A DNA stretch of 64,000 bases. Source: Streptomyces sp. NBC_01454 (lineage in GTDB: Bacteria; Actinomycetota; Actinomycetes; Streptomycetales; Streptomycetaceae). Shown one piece after another: positions 26,390 through 35,398 of the stretch. The stretch is taken from assembly GCF_036227565.1 (NCBI RefSeq), contig NZ_CP109460.1, positions 2,666,001 to 2,730,000 of the forward strand, written 5' to 3'. How positions within the stretch are numbered: the stretch's first letter is position 1; each line of letters begins with the position of its first letter. The notes beneath the pieces are model-generated. The model had not been told where the DNA came from. It ran no database searches and worked only from the letters and a program-made list of their open reading frames with translations. The position numbers and the translations under genes are program-made.

Positions 26390-26740
26390 CGAGCAACTTC
26401 CGTTGTGCCAACCATTGCTTATGAGGTCACGGAATAGTGACCACCATGGGGCGCAAACGGCCTCGACACCTACCCTCCGCACAGACCCATCTGGGGGAAG
26501 GTTGATAACACCGGCTTCCACGTCAGGCCAGTGATCACGCAACTGGCGAGCTTCTTCTTGGAGCACCGGTGACAAAGTGGCTAGCGCATGCTCGAAAGCG
26601 TCCCGGGCCGCCTTTGGCGAGGCGTTCCCATCTATCACATACTGCTTTTCGATGTATGTGACGTTGTTGTTGTCACCCACCGCAGAAGCGGTGATAGATC
26701 CGCCAGCCACGACCGCGCCGGCCCAGGGGAGTGGCGTCAT
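26390..26740 (-). pseudogene. 3'-truncated gene with AGG-SIT-SAVG motif
   Basis: The minus-strand frame from ATG 26740 encodes VVAGGSITASAVGDNNNVTYIEKQYVIDG..., then a helical stretch ending about RDLISNG. Beyond 26390 the frame continues antisense through the Nudix gene with no conserved content, so the original C-terminus has been replaced or lost. The start overlaps the preceding frame in an ATGA. Base composition is clearly lower in GC than the neighbouring genes. The AGG-x-IT-x-SA-x-G motif is shared with the upstream gene and typifies short N-terminal repeats in some conflict-associated proteins; its function is unknown. Confidence 0.5.
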
Positions 26741-27199
26741 CGTTCGCTACCACCCCCGAGGGCGCTGTCCGTGATGTCACCACCAGCTGCGATCCCATCT
26801 TGACCAGCCCGCACGTCGTCCGTGTTTCGTCTCGCCGCAGCACGACTAGGCGACGAGTGGGGGCCGCTCACCTTGGAGTTGTTCCCGATCGCGGAGCCAG
26901 TGATATTGCCGCCGGCCACGACCGATCGGCGGCCGCCTCGCACTCGCCGCCCGCCCGCAGGCCCGCCTCCTGTACTTCGGAACAAAGCAACCACAGAAAC
27001 TGGCAAGCTGAGCATCGAGACGACCGCACCCCCATACCCCTACGGTCCGCTCTGTCGTGTCAGGGCCCGCGAAGACGGCGACCAGGACCAGCGCTACAGT
27101 CGCCACGCCGGTCAACGCAACCGTCACCGATATCCATACGCGCCCGGTCCCGACCATAGCCACCAACTCATCGACCCTTCGCCAACGCCCGTTCTGCAC
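26737..27199 (-). pseudogene. Frameshifted membrane protein with two AGG-IT-SA-G motifs
   Basis: From GTG 27199 a frame encodes a single membrane helix (VWISVTVALTGVATVALVLV) and then drifts into an implausible Cys/Arg-rich tail. A second frame (27015 to 26737) carries VVAGGNITGSAIGNNSKV and later GIAAGGDITDSALG. I read this as one gene broken by a frameshift near 27010, ending in an ATGA overlap with the next gene. Lower GC suggests acquisition from elsewhere. Confidence 0.45.
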
Positions 27200-27237
27200 A
27201 GAAGAACGGTGACAGTTGGGGAAGCAGCGGTTACGGG

Positions 27238-27819
27238 TCAGCTCAGTGCGCCGCCATAGTCCGGCAGCTTGAATCCCTTTTCGTAGTGGCCGCCCTCGAA
27301 GTCGGTGCTGCGGTTGCCGACGTTGGCGATGAGGGTGTACCCCTCCCCCTCGTACTGCTTGCGGCAGCCGAGCTTCACCTGGGCCTTGCCGGGGCTGTGT
27401 CCCCCGGGCTTGAGGCAGAGTCCGTCGACGGTGTAGCCGGCCGAGGTGAGCTGCCGGGTCGTGGCACGCTTCGAGTCGGCGCTGCGGTAGGAGGCGAACA
27501 GCACCGCCGCGCCGTGCTCGTGGGCGTACTCCGTGGCGTCGAGGATCACCTTGACCGGCTGTCCCTCGTCGTAGTGCGTGGCCAGCGACGTATTGTCGAT
27601 ATCCAGGACGACGGCGGGCTTTTCACCGCTGCGGACATGCGCCAGGCGGTGTTTCAGGTCGCTGTGCAGATCGGCCGCCACCGGAGCGACGTCCCGGAGC
27701 CACTGGCTCTTCGACGGCAGCGAGTCCGAAGGGGGCGCGGCCTGTGCCGCCGTGGGAGACGTGGCCAGGGCGCACAGCACCGCACCGGCCATGAGAGCGG
27801 CCTTCGTTCCTCGGGGCAT
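27238..27819 (-). CDS. Secreted HAD-family acid phosphatase
   Basis: A 193-residue protein with a signal peptide (MPRGTKAALMAGAVLCALAT, cleavage near AQA-AP). The HAD motif is VLDIDNTSL, with the second Asp in place, and the fold fits the plant-type/class B acid phosphatase family (YAHEHGAAVLFASYRS, GKAQVKLGCRKQY). It is exported and should hydrolyse phosphomonoesters outside the cell. The start at 27819 is preceded by an AAGGAG-like site. It is transcribed away from the broken genes and stands alone, with no Pho box recognised. Confidence 0.87.
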   Translation of the reverse strand: MPRGTKAALMAGAVLCALATSPTAAQAAPPSDSLPSKSQWLRDVAPVAADLHSDLKHRLAHVRSGEKPAVVLDIDNTSLATHYDEGQPVKVILDATEYAHEHGAAVLFASYRSADSKRATTRQLTSAGYTVDGLCLKPGGHSPGKAQVKLGCRKQYEGEGYTLIANVGNRSTDFEGGHYEKGFKLPDYGGALS

Positions 27820-28077
27820 GGATCGTTTCTCCTTTTGCGGTGCCACCCAGTACGTGCGGGTGGGGGAGATATCCGTCCCTGACCAGGACCATGGCGCCTC
27901 GGTCCATGGGCAGTTCGTCATGACGGCCGACATGGTGCCCGCGAAAACTGAACGCCGGGTGAAATGCGCACACCATGAGCGGACATCGCGGAAACGCATG
28001 CCTTCCGGCCGGTGTCCAAAGATCTCGACAGCGCCGTGCACGGACCATCCGGACCACGGACGGGCCGAGCGCGTCGG

Positions 28078-29364
28078 TCACGACGGGGCCGGTCCGCGCC
28101 GGCGCCGCGGCAGGTGCAGACCGCCGGCCGCCATGCCCCGCACGGGCAGTTCGTCCGCCGGGGCGGCAGCCGGGCCGGTGCCCCGCGCCGCTCTCCCGTA
28201 GCGCCGGGCCAGCGGGGCGGAGGTGAGGCCGTGGGCGAGGACGCTGAGCAGCACCGTGCAGGCGATCACCGGGAGCACCGGCTGGGCACCGGCGGGGGCG
28301 AGTTCCTCGACCGCGAGCAGCCCGAAGATGACCGAGGCCAGGCCGCGGGGCCCGAACCAGCCGACGAACAGCACCGTTCGGGCGTCCAGACCGCTGCCGG
28401 CCAGGCACAGCGCCACCGGCACCATGCGGATCACCGTCAGGCTCAAGACGGCGTAGAGCACGGCCTGCCAGGTGAGGTGAGCGGCCAGCTCCGGGAGCAG
28501 GAGGGCGCCGAAGACCAGCCACACCAGCACCGACAGCAGCGCCGCGGACTGCTCGACGTACAGCAGCACCCGCGGCGGCGCCCCGTGCACCGTGCCGAAG
28601 GCCAGACCGGTGACGAAGGCGGCGACGAAGCCGTTGCCGCCGAGGGCGAGCGCGGAGGTGTAGCCGAGCAGCGCCAGGGCCAGGACGCCCGCGCCGGCGA
28701 AGTCCTCGGCCGCCCAGCCGTTGCGGAGCGCGGTTCTCAGCAGCCACCCGGCGGCCAGCCCGGCCACCGCGCCGTACGCCGCGCCGACGGCGAGTTCCAC
28801 CAGGGCATGACCGGAGGCTCCCGGTCCGGCGGTCCCGCCGGCCGCGGACATCCCGGCCAGGGCGAGCACCACCAGCGGAGTGGCGATGCCGTCGTTGAGG
28901 CCGCTCTCCACATTGATGACCCGGCGGATCTTCACCGGTACCTCGGGGTTGACCATCATCGTGGCGCCGAGCGCGGCATCCGTCGGCGCGAGCGCGGCCC
29001 CGACGTACAGGGCGGCCCAGCCCGAGACGCCGGGGAGCAGGGCGGCCGCCAGCAGCGTGCCCAGGGCCGTGCACAGCGGCAGACCGATGCCCAGCAGCCT
29101 TACGTAGAGGCCGAGTTCGGGGCGCAGGGCCCGGAAGGAGAGCCGTGCGGCGTCGGTGAAGAGCACCCACACCAGCGTGACCTCGGCCAGCGCCTTGACC
29201 GTTTCGTGCGGCAGCGCCAGGTGGAGGGTTCCGGTGCCCTCGCCCAGCAGCAGGCCCAGCAGCACGAAGGCGGCCGGGGCGGTGAGTTCGAAGCGCTCCA
29301 TCCGCCGTGAGCACAGGCACCACAGGAACAGCAGGAGCAGGACCAGGGAAAGGGTGCCGTCCAC
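28078..29364 (-). CDS. Cation:proton antiporter, CPA1 family
   Basis: A 428-residue membrane protein with about 12 hydrophobic segments. The transport-core signature is VINVESGLNDGIATPLVVLALAG, and ALAPTDAALGATMM precedes it. FVGWFGPRGLASVIFG is the typical CPA1 helix near the C-terminus. The GTG at 29364 has GGAG 7 nt upstream. A longer frame from 29424 is unsupported. Na+/H+ or K+/H+ exchange is expected. A second, longer antiporter occurs at 46.9 kb. Confidence 0.88.
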   Translation of the reverse strand: MDGTLSLVLLLLFLWCLCSRRMERFELTAPAAFVLLGLLLGEGTGTLHLALPHETVKALAEVTLVWVLFTDAARLSFRALRPELGLYVRLLGIGLPLCTALGTLLAAALLPGVSGWAALYVGAALAPTDAALGATMMVNPEVPVKIRRVINVESGLNDGIATPLVVLALAGMSAAGGTAGPGASGHALVELAVGAAYGAVAGLAAGWLLRTALRNGWAAEDFAGAGVLALALLGYTSALALGGNGFVAAFVTGLAFGTVHGAPPRVLLYVEQSAALLSVLVWLVFGALLLPELAAHLTWQAVLYAVLSLTVIRMVPVALCLAGSGLDARTVLFVGWFGPRGLASVIFGLLAVEELAPAGAQPVLPVIACTVLLSVLAHGLTSAPLARRYGRAARGTGPAAAPADELPVRGMAAGGLHLPRRRRGPAPS

Positions 29365-29559
29365 GGGGACTCTCCAGGGCTCGGCCTCGTCGGCCTTCGG
29401 GCACCCCACTCTCGGACATCGCACCCGGCACCGGGCGGTGTGCGGCGGGCCGAAGCGCCGCCTTTCACGCTGTTGGCCGAAGCGCCGGGCGCCGTTCGCC
29501 GCCCCCGGCCGCGGCGAACGGGCTCCCGCCGCCCCGGGGCGTCAACCGCCCCGGGGCGT

Positions 29560-31746
29560 TCAGCCGGCGTCCGGCAGGTGGCGGGCGGCGCGGACCGCGC
29601 TCCGGCCGCACCGGACTCCGACCGCGACCGCCACCAGGACGCAGCCGCGCAGGGCGGCGCCGAGCACGTTCCACGGGAGGACCGCCCCCGGCACCGTGGC
29701 GACGAGGAACAGGCAGTGCCAGAGGGTGACGAGTGCGACGACGGCAGTCGCGAGCAGCAGAGGGACGGTCAGATGCCAACGGGCCGCCGCCCGCAGGACG
29801 TGGTGGTGGCCCGTCAGGGCGGCGAGCCGCACCAGACCCTGCCGGGTCCGGAGGAACTCCGCCGCCGCACTCAGGCTCCCCGCCAGCAGCAACAGGGCGC
29901 AGCCCAGGGAACCGAACAGCAGCAGCCAGTTGTTCACCCGGGCCTTGGTCGCGCCGCCGACCAGCCAGGACTCCCCCAGGGTCGCCACGTCCACGGCCGG
30001 CACCAGCGCGTATGCCGCGCGCTCCGCCCGGGCGCGCTGCCCCGGGGTCGCGGTGAGCACCAGGAGGGAGCCGCGCAGCCGGTCGGTACGCAGCCCGGCG
30101 GGGACGGCCTGGACGCGCAGCCGCGGCCCGTACCAGTGGCGGATCTCCGTCAGACGCGCGTCGTCGCTCACGAACGCCCGCGGTGTGGCGGGGCACCCCA
30201 GGCCGAGCGACCGCAGGGCGGGGCAACTGCCCTGGACGAGGGTGGTCTCCTGCTCGGAGTCCGCGGTCAGCGCGAGCACCCGGGTCCCTGCGGGGAGGGA
30301 GCGCGTGAGCGCCGCGATCGCCTGCGGCGTGAGGTCGCGGCTGCGGACGTCGAGCACGCTGTCGCCGATCCGGGCCTGGGTGACGCGGGCGGCGGCCGCC
30401 TTCTCGCCGGGCCGGCTGTTCCCCGCCTGGAGCTGGCAGACGAGTCCGAGCCCGAGGAGCATGGCGAGGGTCAGCCGGACCACGCCGCCGGGGTGGGCGG
30501 CCGTCCACCGGCCGGCGGTCAACTGCTCCGCACGGCCCGCGCCGGAGCCCCGCGCGGCGAGTGCGCCGCCCAGCCGGCGGACGGCCGTGGCGGCCACGGA
30601 CGGCAGCAGGGCCCACATCACGACCGTGCCGACGGCGAAGACCACGAGGCCGGGCGTCCCGCTGACGTACTGGCTGAAGGCGACGAGCGCGACACCCGTC
30701 AGACACCCGGCCGTCCGCCCGCGCGGGTAACGGGCGGGGAGCGGCAGGGGCACGAGGGCGGAGCCGTGCCGTTCCGCGCGCCCGAGCAGGACCGCCGCGC
30801 CCACCGTCACCGCGAAGGACAGCAGAAGCCCGCCGGCCGGCACCGGCCACGCCGCCCGCAGGTCGCCGGCGTCCAGGAGGTAACCGGTGAGCGGGATCCG
30901 GACGTTCGTGGACATCGCCGCGAGCAGCGGGAGGAGCGCGACGGCGGTGCCGGCCGCGGCAGGGAGCGCCGCCTCGCCGAGGGTGACCAGGGCACGCTGC
31001 CGCCAGGTCGCTCCCGGCAGCGGGCCGCCGCGGCGGTCGCGCCCGCCCGGGCCGACACGGGCGGCGACGACCAGCAGCACCAGCGCCGGCACCCCCGCCA
31101 GCACGCCCAGGGTGAGCAGCACCTGACCGAGCGGGCGCGCGTACAGGACCTCGCCCATCGGGTAGGTCTGCCCGAAGCCGCGCACCCGCGACCACGACTC
31201 CTGTGCACGGGAGTCGGGTGCATGGGCGGGTCTGACGTACGCGAGGCGCTCCGAGGGGGAGGCCAGACCGGATGTGCCGATCGTGCCCGCGTAGCGGCCG
31301 TAGCGGCTGGTGATCCGCTCCTGCTGTCCCTGCCGGACCAGCTCCGGCGACAGCATCGCCTCCCCGGGTGCCGGCCAGGCGGTCAGTCCCGGCGGGGGCG
31401 GGGCGCCGGGCTTCAGGGGTTCGACGAACAGCACGGTGTGCGGGACCCCGCCGACCGCGTCGAACCCCTCCCGCCACAGCGCGACGACCTCATGGGGCCG
31501 GTCGGTGAAGACCGGTCCCCGCGCCTGGTTGCGCGCCGCCCGCCCGTCGTAGGTGGCGACCGCGGTGAACGCCCCGACGGCGACCAGGGCGAGGGCCGCC
31601 GCGGCCGCGCACAGGGCCCAGAAGCGCAGCCGGTTCCCGGGGGTACCGCGCCCGGCCGTCCACCCGGCGCGCAGCAGCTGCCACCCGGGGCGCGCCTCGG
31701 GGGCGGCGGAACCCGTGCGGGGTGTCCCCGCGGTGGCCGTGCTCAT
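29560..31746 (-). CDS. ABC transporter permease (FtsX/MacB-like)
   Basis: A 728-residue protein with many membrane helices and two FtsX-like permease blocks (about 200-450 and 600-728) around an extracellular loop. The N-terminal tail is Ala/Pro-rich, followed by a first helix (FWALCAAAAALALVAVG). It is coupled to the ATPase gene by ATGA (31743-31746). Such exporters move peptides, lipids or antibiotics, or act as mechanotransmitters. With no sensor kinase nearby, a resistance or export role is open. It is larger and less conserved than standard MacB permeases. Confidence 0.82.
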   Translation of the reverse strand: MSTATAGTPRTGSAAPEARPGWQLLRAGWTAGRGTPGNRLRFWALCAAAAALALVAVGAFTAVATYDGRAARNQARGPVFTDRPHEVVALWREGFDAVGGVPHTVLFVEPLKPGAPPPPGLTAWPAPGEAMLSPELVRQGQQERITSRYGRYAGTIGTSGLASPSERLAYVRPAHAPDSRAQESWSRVRGFGQTYPMGEVLYARPLGQVLLTLGVLAGVPALVLLVVAARVGPGGRDRRGGPLPGATWRQRALVTLGEAALPAAAGTAVALLPLLAAMSTNVRIPLTGYLLDAGDLRAAWPVPAGGLLLSFAVTVGAAVLLGRAERHGSALVPLPLPARYPRGRTAGCLTGVALVAFSQYVSGTPGLVVFAVGTVVMWALLPSVAATAVRRLGGALAARGSGAGRAEQLTAGRWTAAHPGGVVRLTLAMLLGLGLVCQLQAGNSRPGEKAAAARVTQARIGDSVLDVRSRDLTPQAIAALTRSLPAGTRVLALTADSEQETTLVQGSCPALRSLGLGCPATPRAFVSDDARLTEIRHWYGPRLRVQAVPAGLRTDRLRGSLLVLTATPGQRARAERAAYALVPAVDVATLGESWLVGGATKARVNNWLLLFGSLGCALLLLAGSLSAAAEFLRTRQGLVRLAALTGHHHVLRAAARWHLTVPLLLATAVVALVTLWHCLFLVATVPGAVLPWNVLGAALRGCVLVAVAVGVRCGRSAVRAARHLPDAG

Positions 31747-32435
31747 GCCCCCACCCCCGCCGTGTCGTGCGTCAGCATGCCGGCGTCGAGCCGCAGCGTC
31801 CGGCCGGCCCGCGCGGCCACCGACGGGTCGCGGGTGACGACCAGCAGGGCACCGCCGCGCTCCCGGACCGCCGCGAACAGCAGCTCGGCCACGGCGTGGG
31901 CGTCCGGTGGATCGAGCCCGGCGGTCGGCTCGTCGGCGAGGAGGACGTCCGGGCCGGTGATCAGGGCCCGGGCGACGGCGGTGCGCCGGCGCTCGCCGTG
32001 GGTGAGCAGCCCGGCCGGGGTCTCCTCCTGGGGGACCCCCAGCTCGTTCAGGAGTGCCGCCGCCCGCCGGTACGCGTCCCCGTGCTCACCGCCGTCCAGG
32101 AGGAGGGGCAGCGCCACGTTCTCCACCGGGGTGAGTTCGGGCAGCGGCTCGTCGTACGGGAAGACCGTCCCCATGTGCTGCCGGCGTGCCCGGGCCCGCT
32201 GTCCCGCCGTCGCTCCGGTCAGCTCCCGGCCGCCGGCCCGGACGCTGCCGGCATCCGGCGTGACCAGCCCGAGGAGGCAGTGCAGCAGCGCCGATGTCGC
32301 GGCGCCGTCCGGTCCGGTGACGGCCACCGAGTCGCCCGGCCCGATCCGCAGGTCGACACCGTCCAGCAGTACGCGGGCACCGCGGCGGTGGCGCAGCCCC
32401 TCCACCCGCAGACCGGTCGGTTCTCCGGCTGTCAC
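31743..32435 (-). CDS. ABC transporter ATPase with degenerate Walker A
   Basis: A 230-residue MacB/LolD-type ATPase. Walker B VLLADEPTAGLD is intact, but the Walker A reads GPDGAATS, so the catalytic Lys of GxxGxGK(S/T) is Thr. The signature loop is LTHGERRR, away from LSGGQ, while the H-loop VVTRDPS also lacks the usual His. The GTG at 32435 has AGGAG about 9 nt upstream. With three catalytic motifs degenerate, the protein may be ATP-binding-defective, or work as one half of a heterodimer. The DNA at the Walker A site is unambiguous in this window. Confidence 0.82.
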   Translation of the reverse strand: MTAGEPTGLRVEGLRHRRGARVLLDGVDLRIGPGDSVAVTGPDGAATSALLHCLLGLVTPDAGSVRAGGRELTGATAGQRARARRQHMGTVFPYDEPLPELTPVENVALPLLLDGGEHGDAYRRAAALLNELGVPQEETPAGLLTHGERRRTAVARALITGPDVLLADEPTAGLDPPDAHAVAELLFAAVRERGGALLVVTRDPSVAARAGRTLRLDAGMLTHDTAGVGA

Positions 32436-32553
32436 CTTCGTCGCTCCTTCGTCCGCGCCCGGACGCCCCGGGGCCGGCGTGAGACAGATGCGGAACACGG
32501 CCGCCGGGCCGGCCGAGGAACGGCCGGCCCGGCGGAAGAGACCGGGTCGGTGC

Positions 32554-32916
32554 TCAGGGAGCGACCCAGCCGGAGCAGTCGTCCCCGTCCCAGTCGTTCT
32601 CGTCGCAGGCCTGGAACTTGATGATGCGGGACCCGCTGCCGGAGTAGGCGGTCGTGCCGGGGCCGCTCTTGTTCCAGAGGGTCCGCTTGGTGCCGGCGCT
32701 GGCGGAGCGGTAGTACTCCGCCTTGGCCGGATCGCCGTCGTTGCTGCCGTCCTTGACGGCGATCTTGCCGGCGTCGCCGCCCGCCGGGGACCACGCGGTG
32801 GCGCCGCCACCGGTTACGGAGCGCGCGACCGCGCTGCCTGCGGGAACCACCAGCGCGGTGGCGAGAAGCGCTCCGGCGACGAACTTGAATCTGGACATCC
32901 GCTTACTTGTGGACAT
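32554..32916 (-). CDS. Small secreted protein
   Basis: A 120-residue protein with a clean signal peptide (FKFVAGALLATALVVPAGSA, cleavage near AVA-RS). The mature part is Gly/Ser/Asp-rich (AWSPAGGDAGKIAVKDGSND, then AEYYRSASAGTKRTLWNKSG) with two cysteines in FQACDENDWDGDDCSGWVAP that may form a disulfide. There is no Pfam family I recognise. GGGAGGGG lies before the ATG at 32916. It is 118 bp upstream of the ABC pair on the same strand, so a link with export is possible. Confidence 0.78.
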   Translation of the reverse strand: MSTSKRMSRFKFVAGALLATALVVPAGSAVARSVTGGGATAWSPAGGDAGKIAVKDGSNDGDPAKAEYYRSASAGTKRTLWNKSGPGTTAYSGSGSRIIKFQACDENDWDGDDCSGWVAP

Positions 32917-33329
32917 GTTGTTCCCCTCCCATGCCAAATGGCCGAACTTCGGCCTTAATTGGCGCGCCTGATCATTCATCAAGCCAGTTTGTGACTCAAG
33001 GGGAAAAATTTGGCCACCGTTTTGCGCGAAAACTCGCCACTTGAGGAGAATGCCCTCCGGTGGGGAGTGCCTACGAGGTATAAGCACACGGCTCGTTGGA
33101 TACCGGCGTCACCCGTGGCCGGTATCTATCCCCTCGTCGACTGCACGTGGCGTGCGTGCGGGGCCCTGAACAAGGGCCACGATCAAGCCAGGTCTCCGGC
33201 CCGTCTACGCCGGATTGCGCACCCGCTCGTACGGCGGGCCGCGGCCCCACCCGTACGACGGATGCGCGCCCGCCGGTACCCACACCACGAGGAGACGCCC
33301 GTACGCGTCACGACGTCGCTCAGGGGTGG
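32917..33329. other. Intergenic region with a perfect inverted repeat
   Basis: 413 bp without a supported gene. It is AT-rich for this genome between 32940 and 33010. It holds GGCCGAA/TTCGGCC (about 32940-32954) and a 9-bp perfect inverted repeat GATACCGGC/GCCGGTATC (33099-33107, 33118-33126, 10-bp loop). The second may be an operator for the secreted-protein gene (about 183 bp upstream of its start). Confidence 0.45.
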
Positions 33330-34289
33330 CTAGATCCCCACCGACAGCAGCCCGTCATGGCGCACCAGCCATGCCCGGTACGCCTCGCTCGCCCAGGCGA
33401 TCTCCATGTACGAGGCGGTCAGATCGGCGAACAGGTCGTCCGCGGAGGCGGCCGGGGTGCCGTCCTGGCGGCAGGCCATGAGGAGGCGGACGGCCAGCGG
33501 GTCGCCGTACAGGGGGCGGATCGCCATCCCGTGACGGGAACGGGCGGTCGGCTGGCAGGGGGTGACCACCTCGCCGGCCGTGACGAGGTCGACCGCGGTG
33601 AGGTAGTCGCCGTGCACGACCCGGGGCGAGATGCCGGCCGCGCCCCAGATCCGGCGCAGCCCGGCCCATTCACCGTCCACGGTCGGGTCGACCATCCACT
33701 GGTCGTCGGCGAGGTCCGCCACCCGCACCACCGACGAGGCGGCGGCCGGATGGCTCTCCGCCAGCGCGATGAACTGCGGTTCCCTGGCGACGAGTTCCCG
33801 CTCGGTCAGACCGTCGGGGACCCGCAGCGGCGCGCCCTCGACCTCGTGGACGAAGGCGGCGTCGAGCTGTCCGGTCGCCACCATGTGCAGCAGTGCGTTG
33901 GCGGACACATCGGCCCGTATCGTGGTGTCCGTCTCCGGCAGCCGCACCCGCAGCCGCCGCAGCCAGCCCGCGACGGCGGGGCTGTTGGTGCTGCCGATGT
34001 GCAGCCGTGCGCCCCGTTCGTGGTGCGAGGCCGATGCGACTTCGTCGATAAGTGCCCGCATTTCGGCCACGATCGGCCGGGCCCGGCACAGCACCGAGTG
34101 CCCCAGCGGGGTGGGCCGGCTGCCGGTCGGCTCCCGGAAGAACAGCTGGCCACCGAGGGCTTTCTCGATGCGGTGGAGCTGGGTCGTCAGGGAGGGCTGG
34201 GTCATGCCGAGCTGCCGCGCCGCCTTGCGTACGCTGCCGGTGTCGGCGATGGCGCACAATGCGCGAAGATGCCTGACCTCTAGCTCCAC
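33330..34289 (-). CDS. LysR family regulator, divergent from snapalysin
   Basis: A 319-residue LysR-type protein. The winged HTH is at residues about 4-62 (LRALCAIADTGSVRKAARQLGMTQPSLTTQLHRIE). The effector domain is periplasmic-binding-like (GARLHIGSTNSP, then VDPTVDGEW). GTG at 34289 begins the LysR core; the in-frame ATG at 34352 would add an implausible Cys/Trp tail. It is divergent from the snapalysin gene at 34509, the mprR/snpR arrangement in which the LysR protein activates the protease. It probably binds the 219-bp intergenic region. Confidence 0.9.
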   Translation of the reverse strand: MELEVRHLRALCAIADTGSVRKAARQLGMTQPSLTTQLHRIEKALGGQLFFREPTGSRPTPLGHSVLCRARPIVAEMRALIDEVASASHHERGARLHIGSTNSPAVAGWLRRLRVRLPETDTTIRADVSANALLHMVATGQLDAAFVHEVEGAPLRVPDGLTERELVAREPQFIALAESHPAAASSVVRVADLADDQWMVDPTVDGEWAGLRRIWGAAGISPRVVHGDYLTAVDLVTAGEVVTPCQPTARSRHGMAIRPLYGDPLAVRLLMACRQDGTPAASADDLFADLTASYMEIAWASEAYRAWLVRHDGLLSVGI

Positions 34290-34508
34290 GTCCGGAGCAT
34301 AACGAGGTCGGCATACGTCACACCAGACTCTCAAACCTGCCTGAACTCCCATTTTTTTCCGGGGTATTGGCCTGCGCTATCGCCACCTGGCATCTCCGCC
34401 CGGCGGGCGAACTGCGTCCAGACTCAACGGCACCAAGAAATCCGCAGGGCCCCGGTCGCCGCCCCACACGGCGACCGTACGGCCCTCGGAAATTAAGGAG
34501 CCCCCCAC

Positions 34509-35177
34509 ATGAGATCTCCCAAGACAGCGCTGTCGGCAGCGCTGGGCCTGGGCCTCGCCGCCGCGCTCGCAGCCGCGGCGCCGGTATCGGCAGTCTCCCT
34601 CTCCTCCCCCGCCAACTCCCCTCGCAGCACCCCCGCTTCGATCGCCGCCTACCAGGGTTCGGCGGCCGAGAAGACCGACACCAAGGCATTCTTCGAAGCG
34701 GTGATCAAGTCGGCCCGGGCCAAGATGAAGGCCCACCCGGACGCGGCCTCGGTCACCGTCACCTACGACGCGAGTGCGGCGCCGACGTACAAGAGCCAGA
34801 TAGCCGAGAGCGCCTCCATATGGAACGGCGCGGTGCAGAACGTGAAGCTGCAGGAAGGCAGCGGCGGCGACTTCCAGTACAAGGAAGGCGACGACCCGCG
34901 CGGTTCGTACGCCAGCACCGACGGCCACGGCAAGGGCTATGTCTTCCTGGACCACAAGCAGAACCAGGAGTACAACTCCACCCGCGTGGCCGCGCACGAG
35001 ACCGGCCATGTGCTGGGCCTGCCGGACCACTACGAGGGCCCGTGCAGCGAGCTGATGTCCGGCGGCGGCCCCGGCACGTCCTGCCAGAACACCCAGCCGG
35101 ACGCCAACGAACGCGCCAAGGTGGACCAGCTCTGGGCCAAGGGCCTGGCGGGCATCCGCCTCGGCACGGCCTCCTGA
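34509..35177 (+). CDS. snpA: Snapalysin (small neutral metalloprotease)
   Basis: A 222-residue preproenzyme of peptidase family M7. The signal peptide is about residues 1-28 and a short propeptide follows. The zinc site is [11 protein letters not shown] (His163, Glu164, His167, Asp173), the HExxHxxGxxD pattern of snapalysins. A Cys pair (179 and about 194) may form a disulfide. The product is secreted. Expression is expected to depend on the divergent LysR regulator. Confidence 0.95.
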   Translation: MRSPKTALSAALGLGLAAALAAAAPVSAVSLSSPANSPRSTPASIAAYQGSAAEKTDTKAFFEAVIKSARAKMKAHPDAASVTVTYDASAAPTYKSQIAESASIWNGAVQNVKLQEGSGGDFQYKEGDDPRGSYASTDGHGKGYVFLDHKQNQEYNSTRVAAHETGHVLGLPDHYEGPCSELMSGGGPGTSCQNTQPDANERAKVDQLWAKGLAGIRLGTAS

Positions 35178-35341
35178 TCCACCCGGAGACGCTCCGCATC
35201 TCACGGAGTCCGGCGGTGGCCCAGCGGTCCCGGCCCGGCTGACGCCGGCCGGATCCGCGTACGGCCTGGGACTGACGAGTACCGGTACCTGGCGGACGGC
35301 GCTCGTAACCCCACCAGTCCTCGCATCTTCGCGCCGCCCGT

Positions 35342-35373
35342 GCGGTGGGGCTCGTCACGACGAGCCCCACCGC
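35342..35373. terminator. Bidirectional terminator, 14-bp perfect stem
   Basis: GCGGTGGGGCTCGT pairs perfectly with ACGAGCCCCACCGC around a 4-nt loop, between the snapalysin stop and the convergent crcB stop. Confidence 0.85.
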
Positions 35374-35398
35374 TTTCGTCCGTCCGCGACCGGCCCCG

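Noticed and set aside
33010..33333. ORF of 107 codons between the secreted protein and the LysR gene
   Set aside because: Arg/Pro-rich with no clear start signal; composition fits antisense/noncoding DNA containing an inverted repeat.
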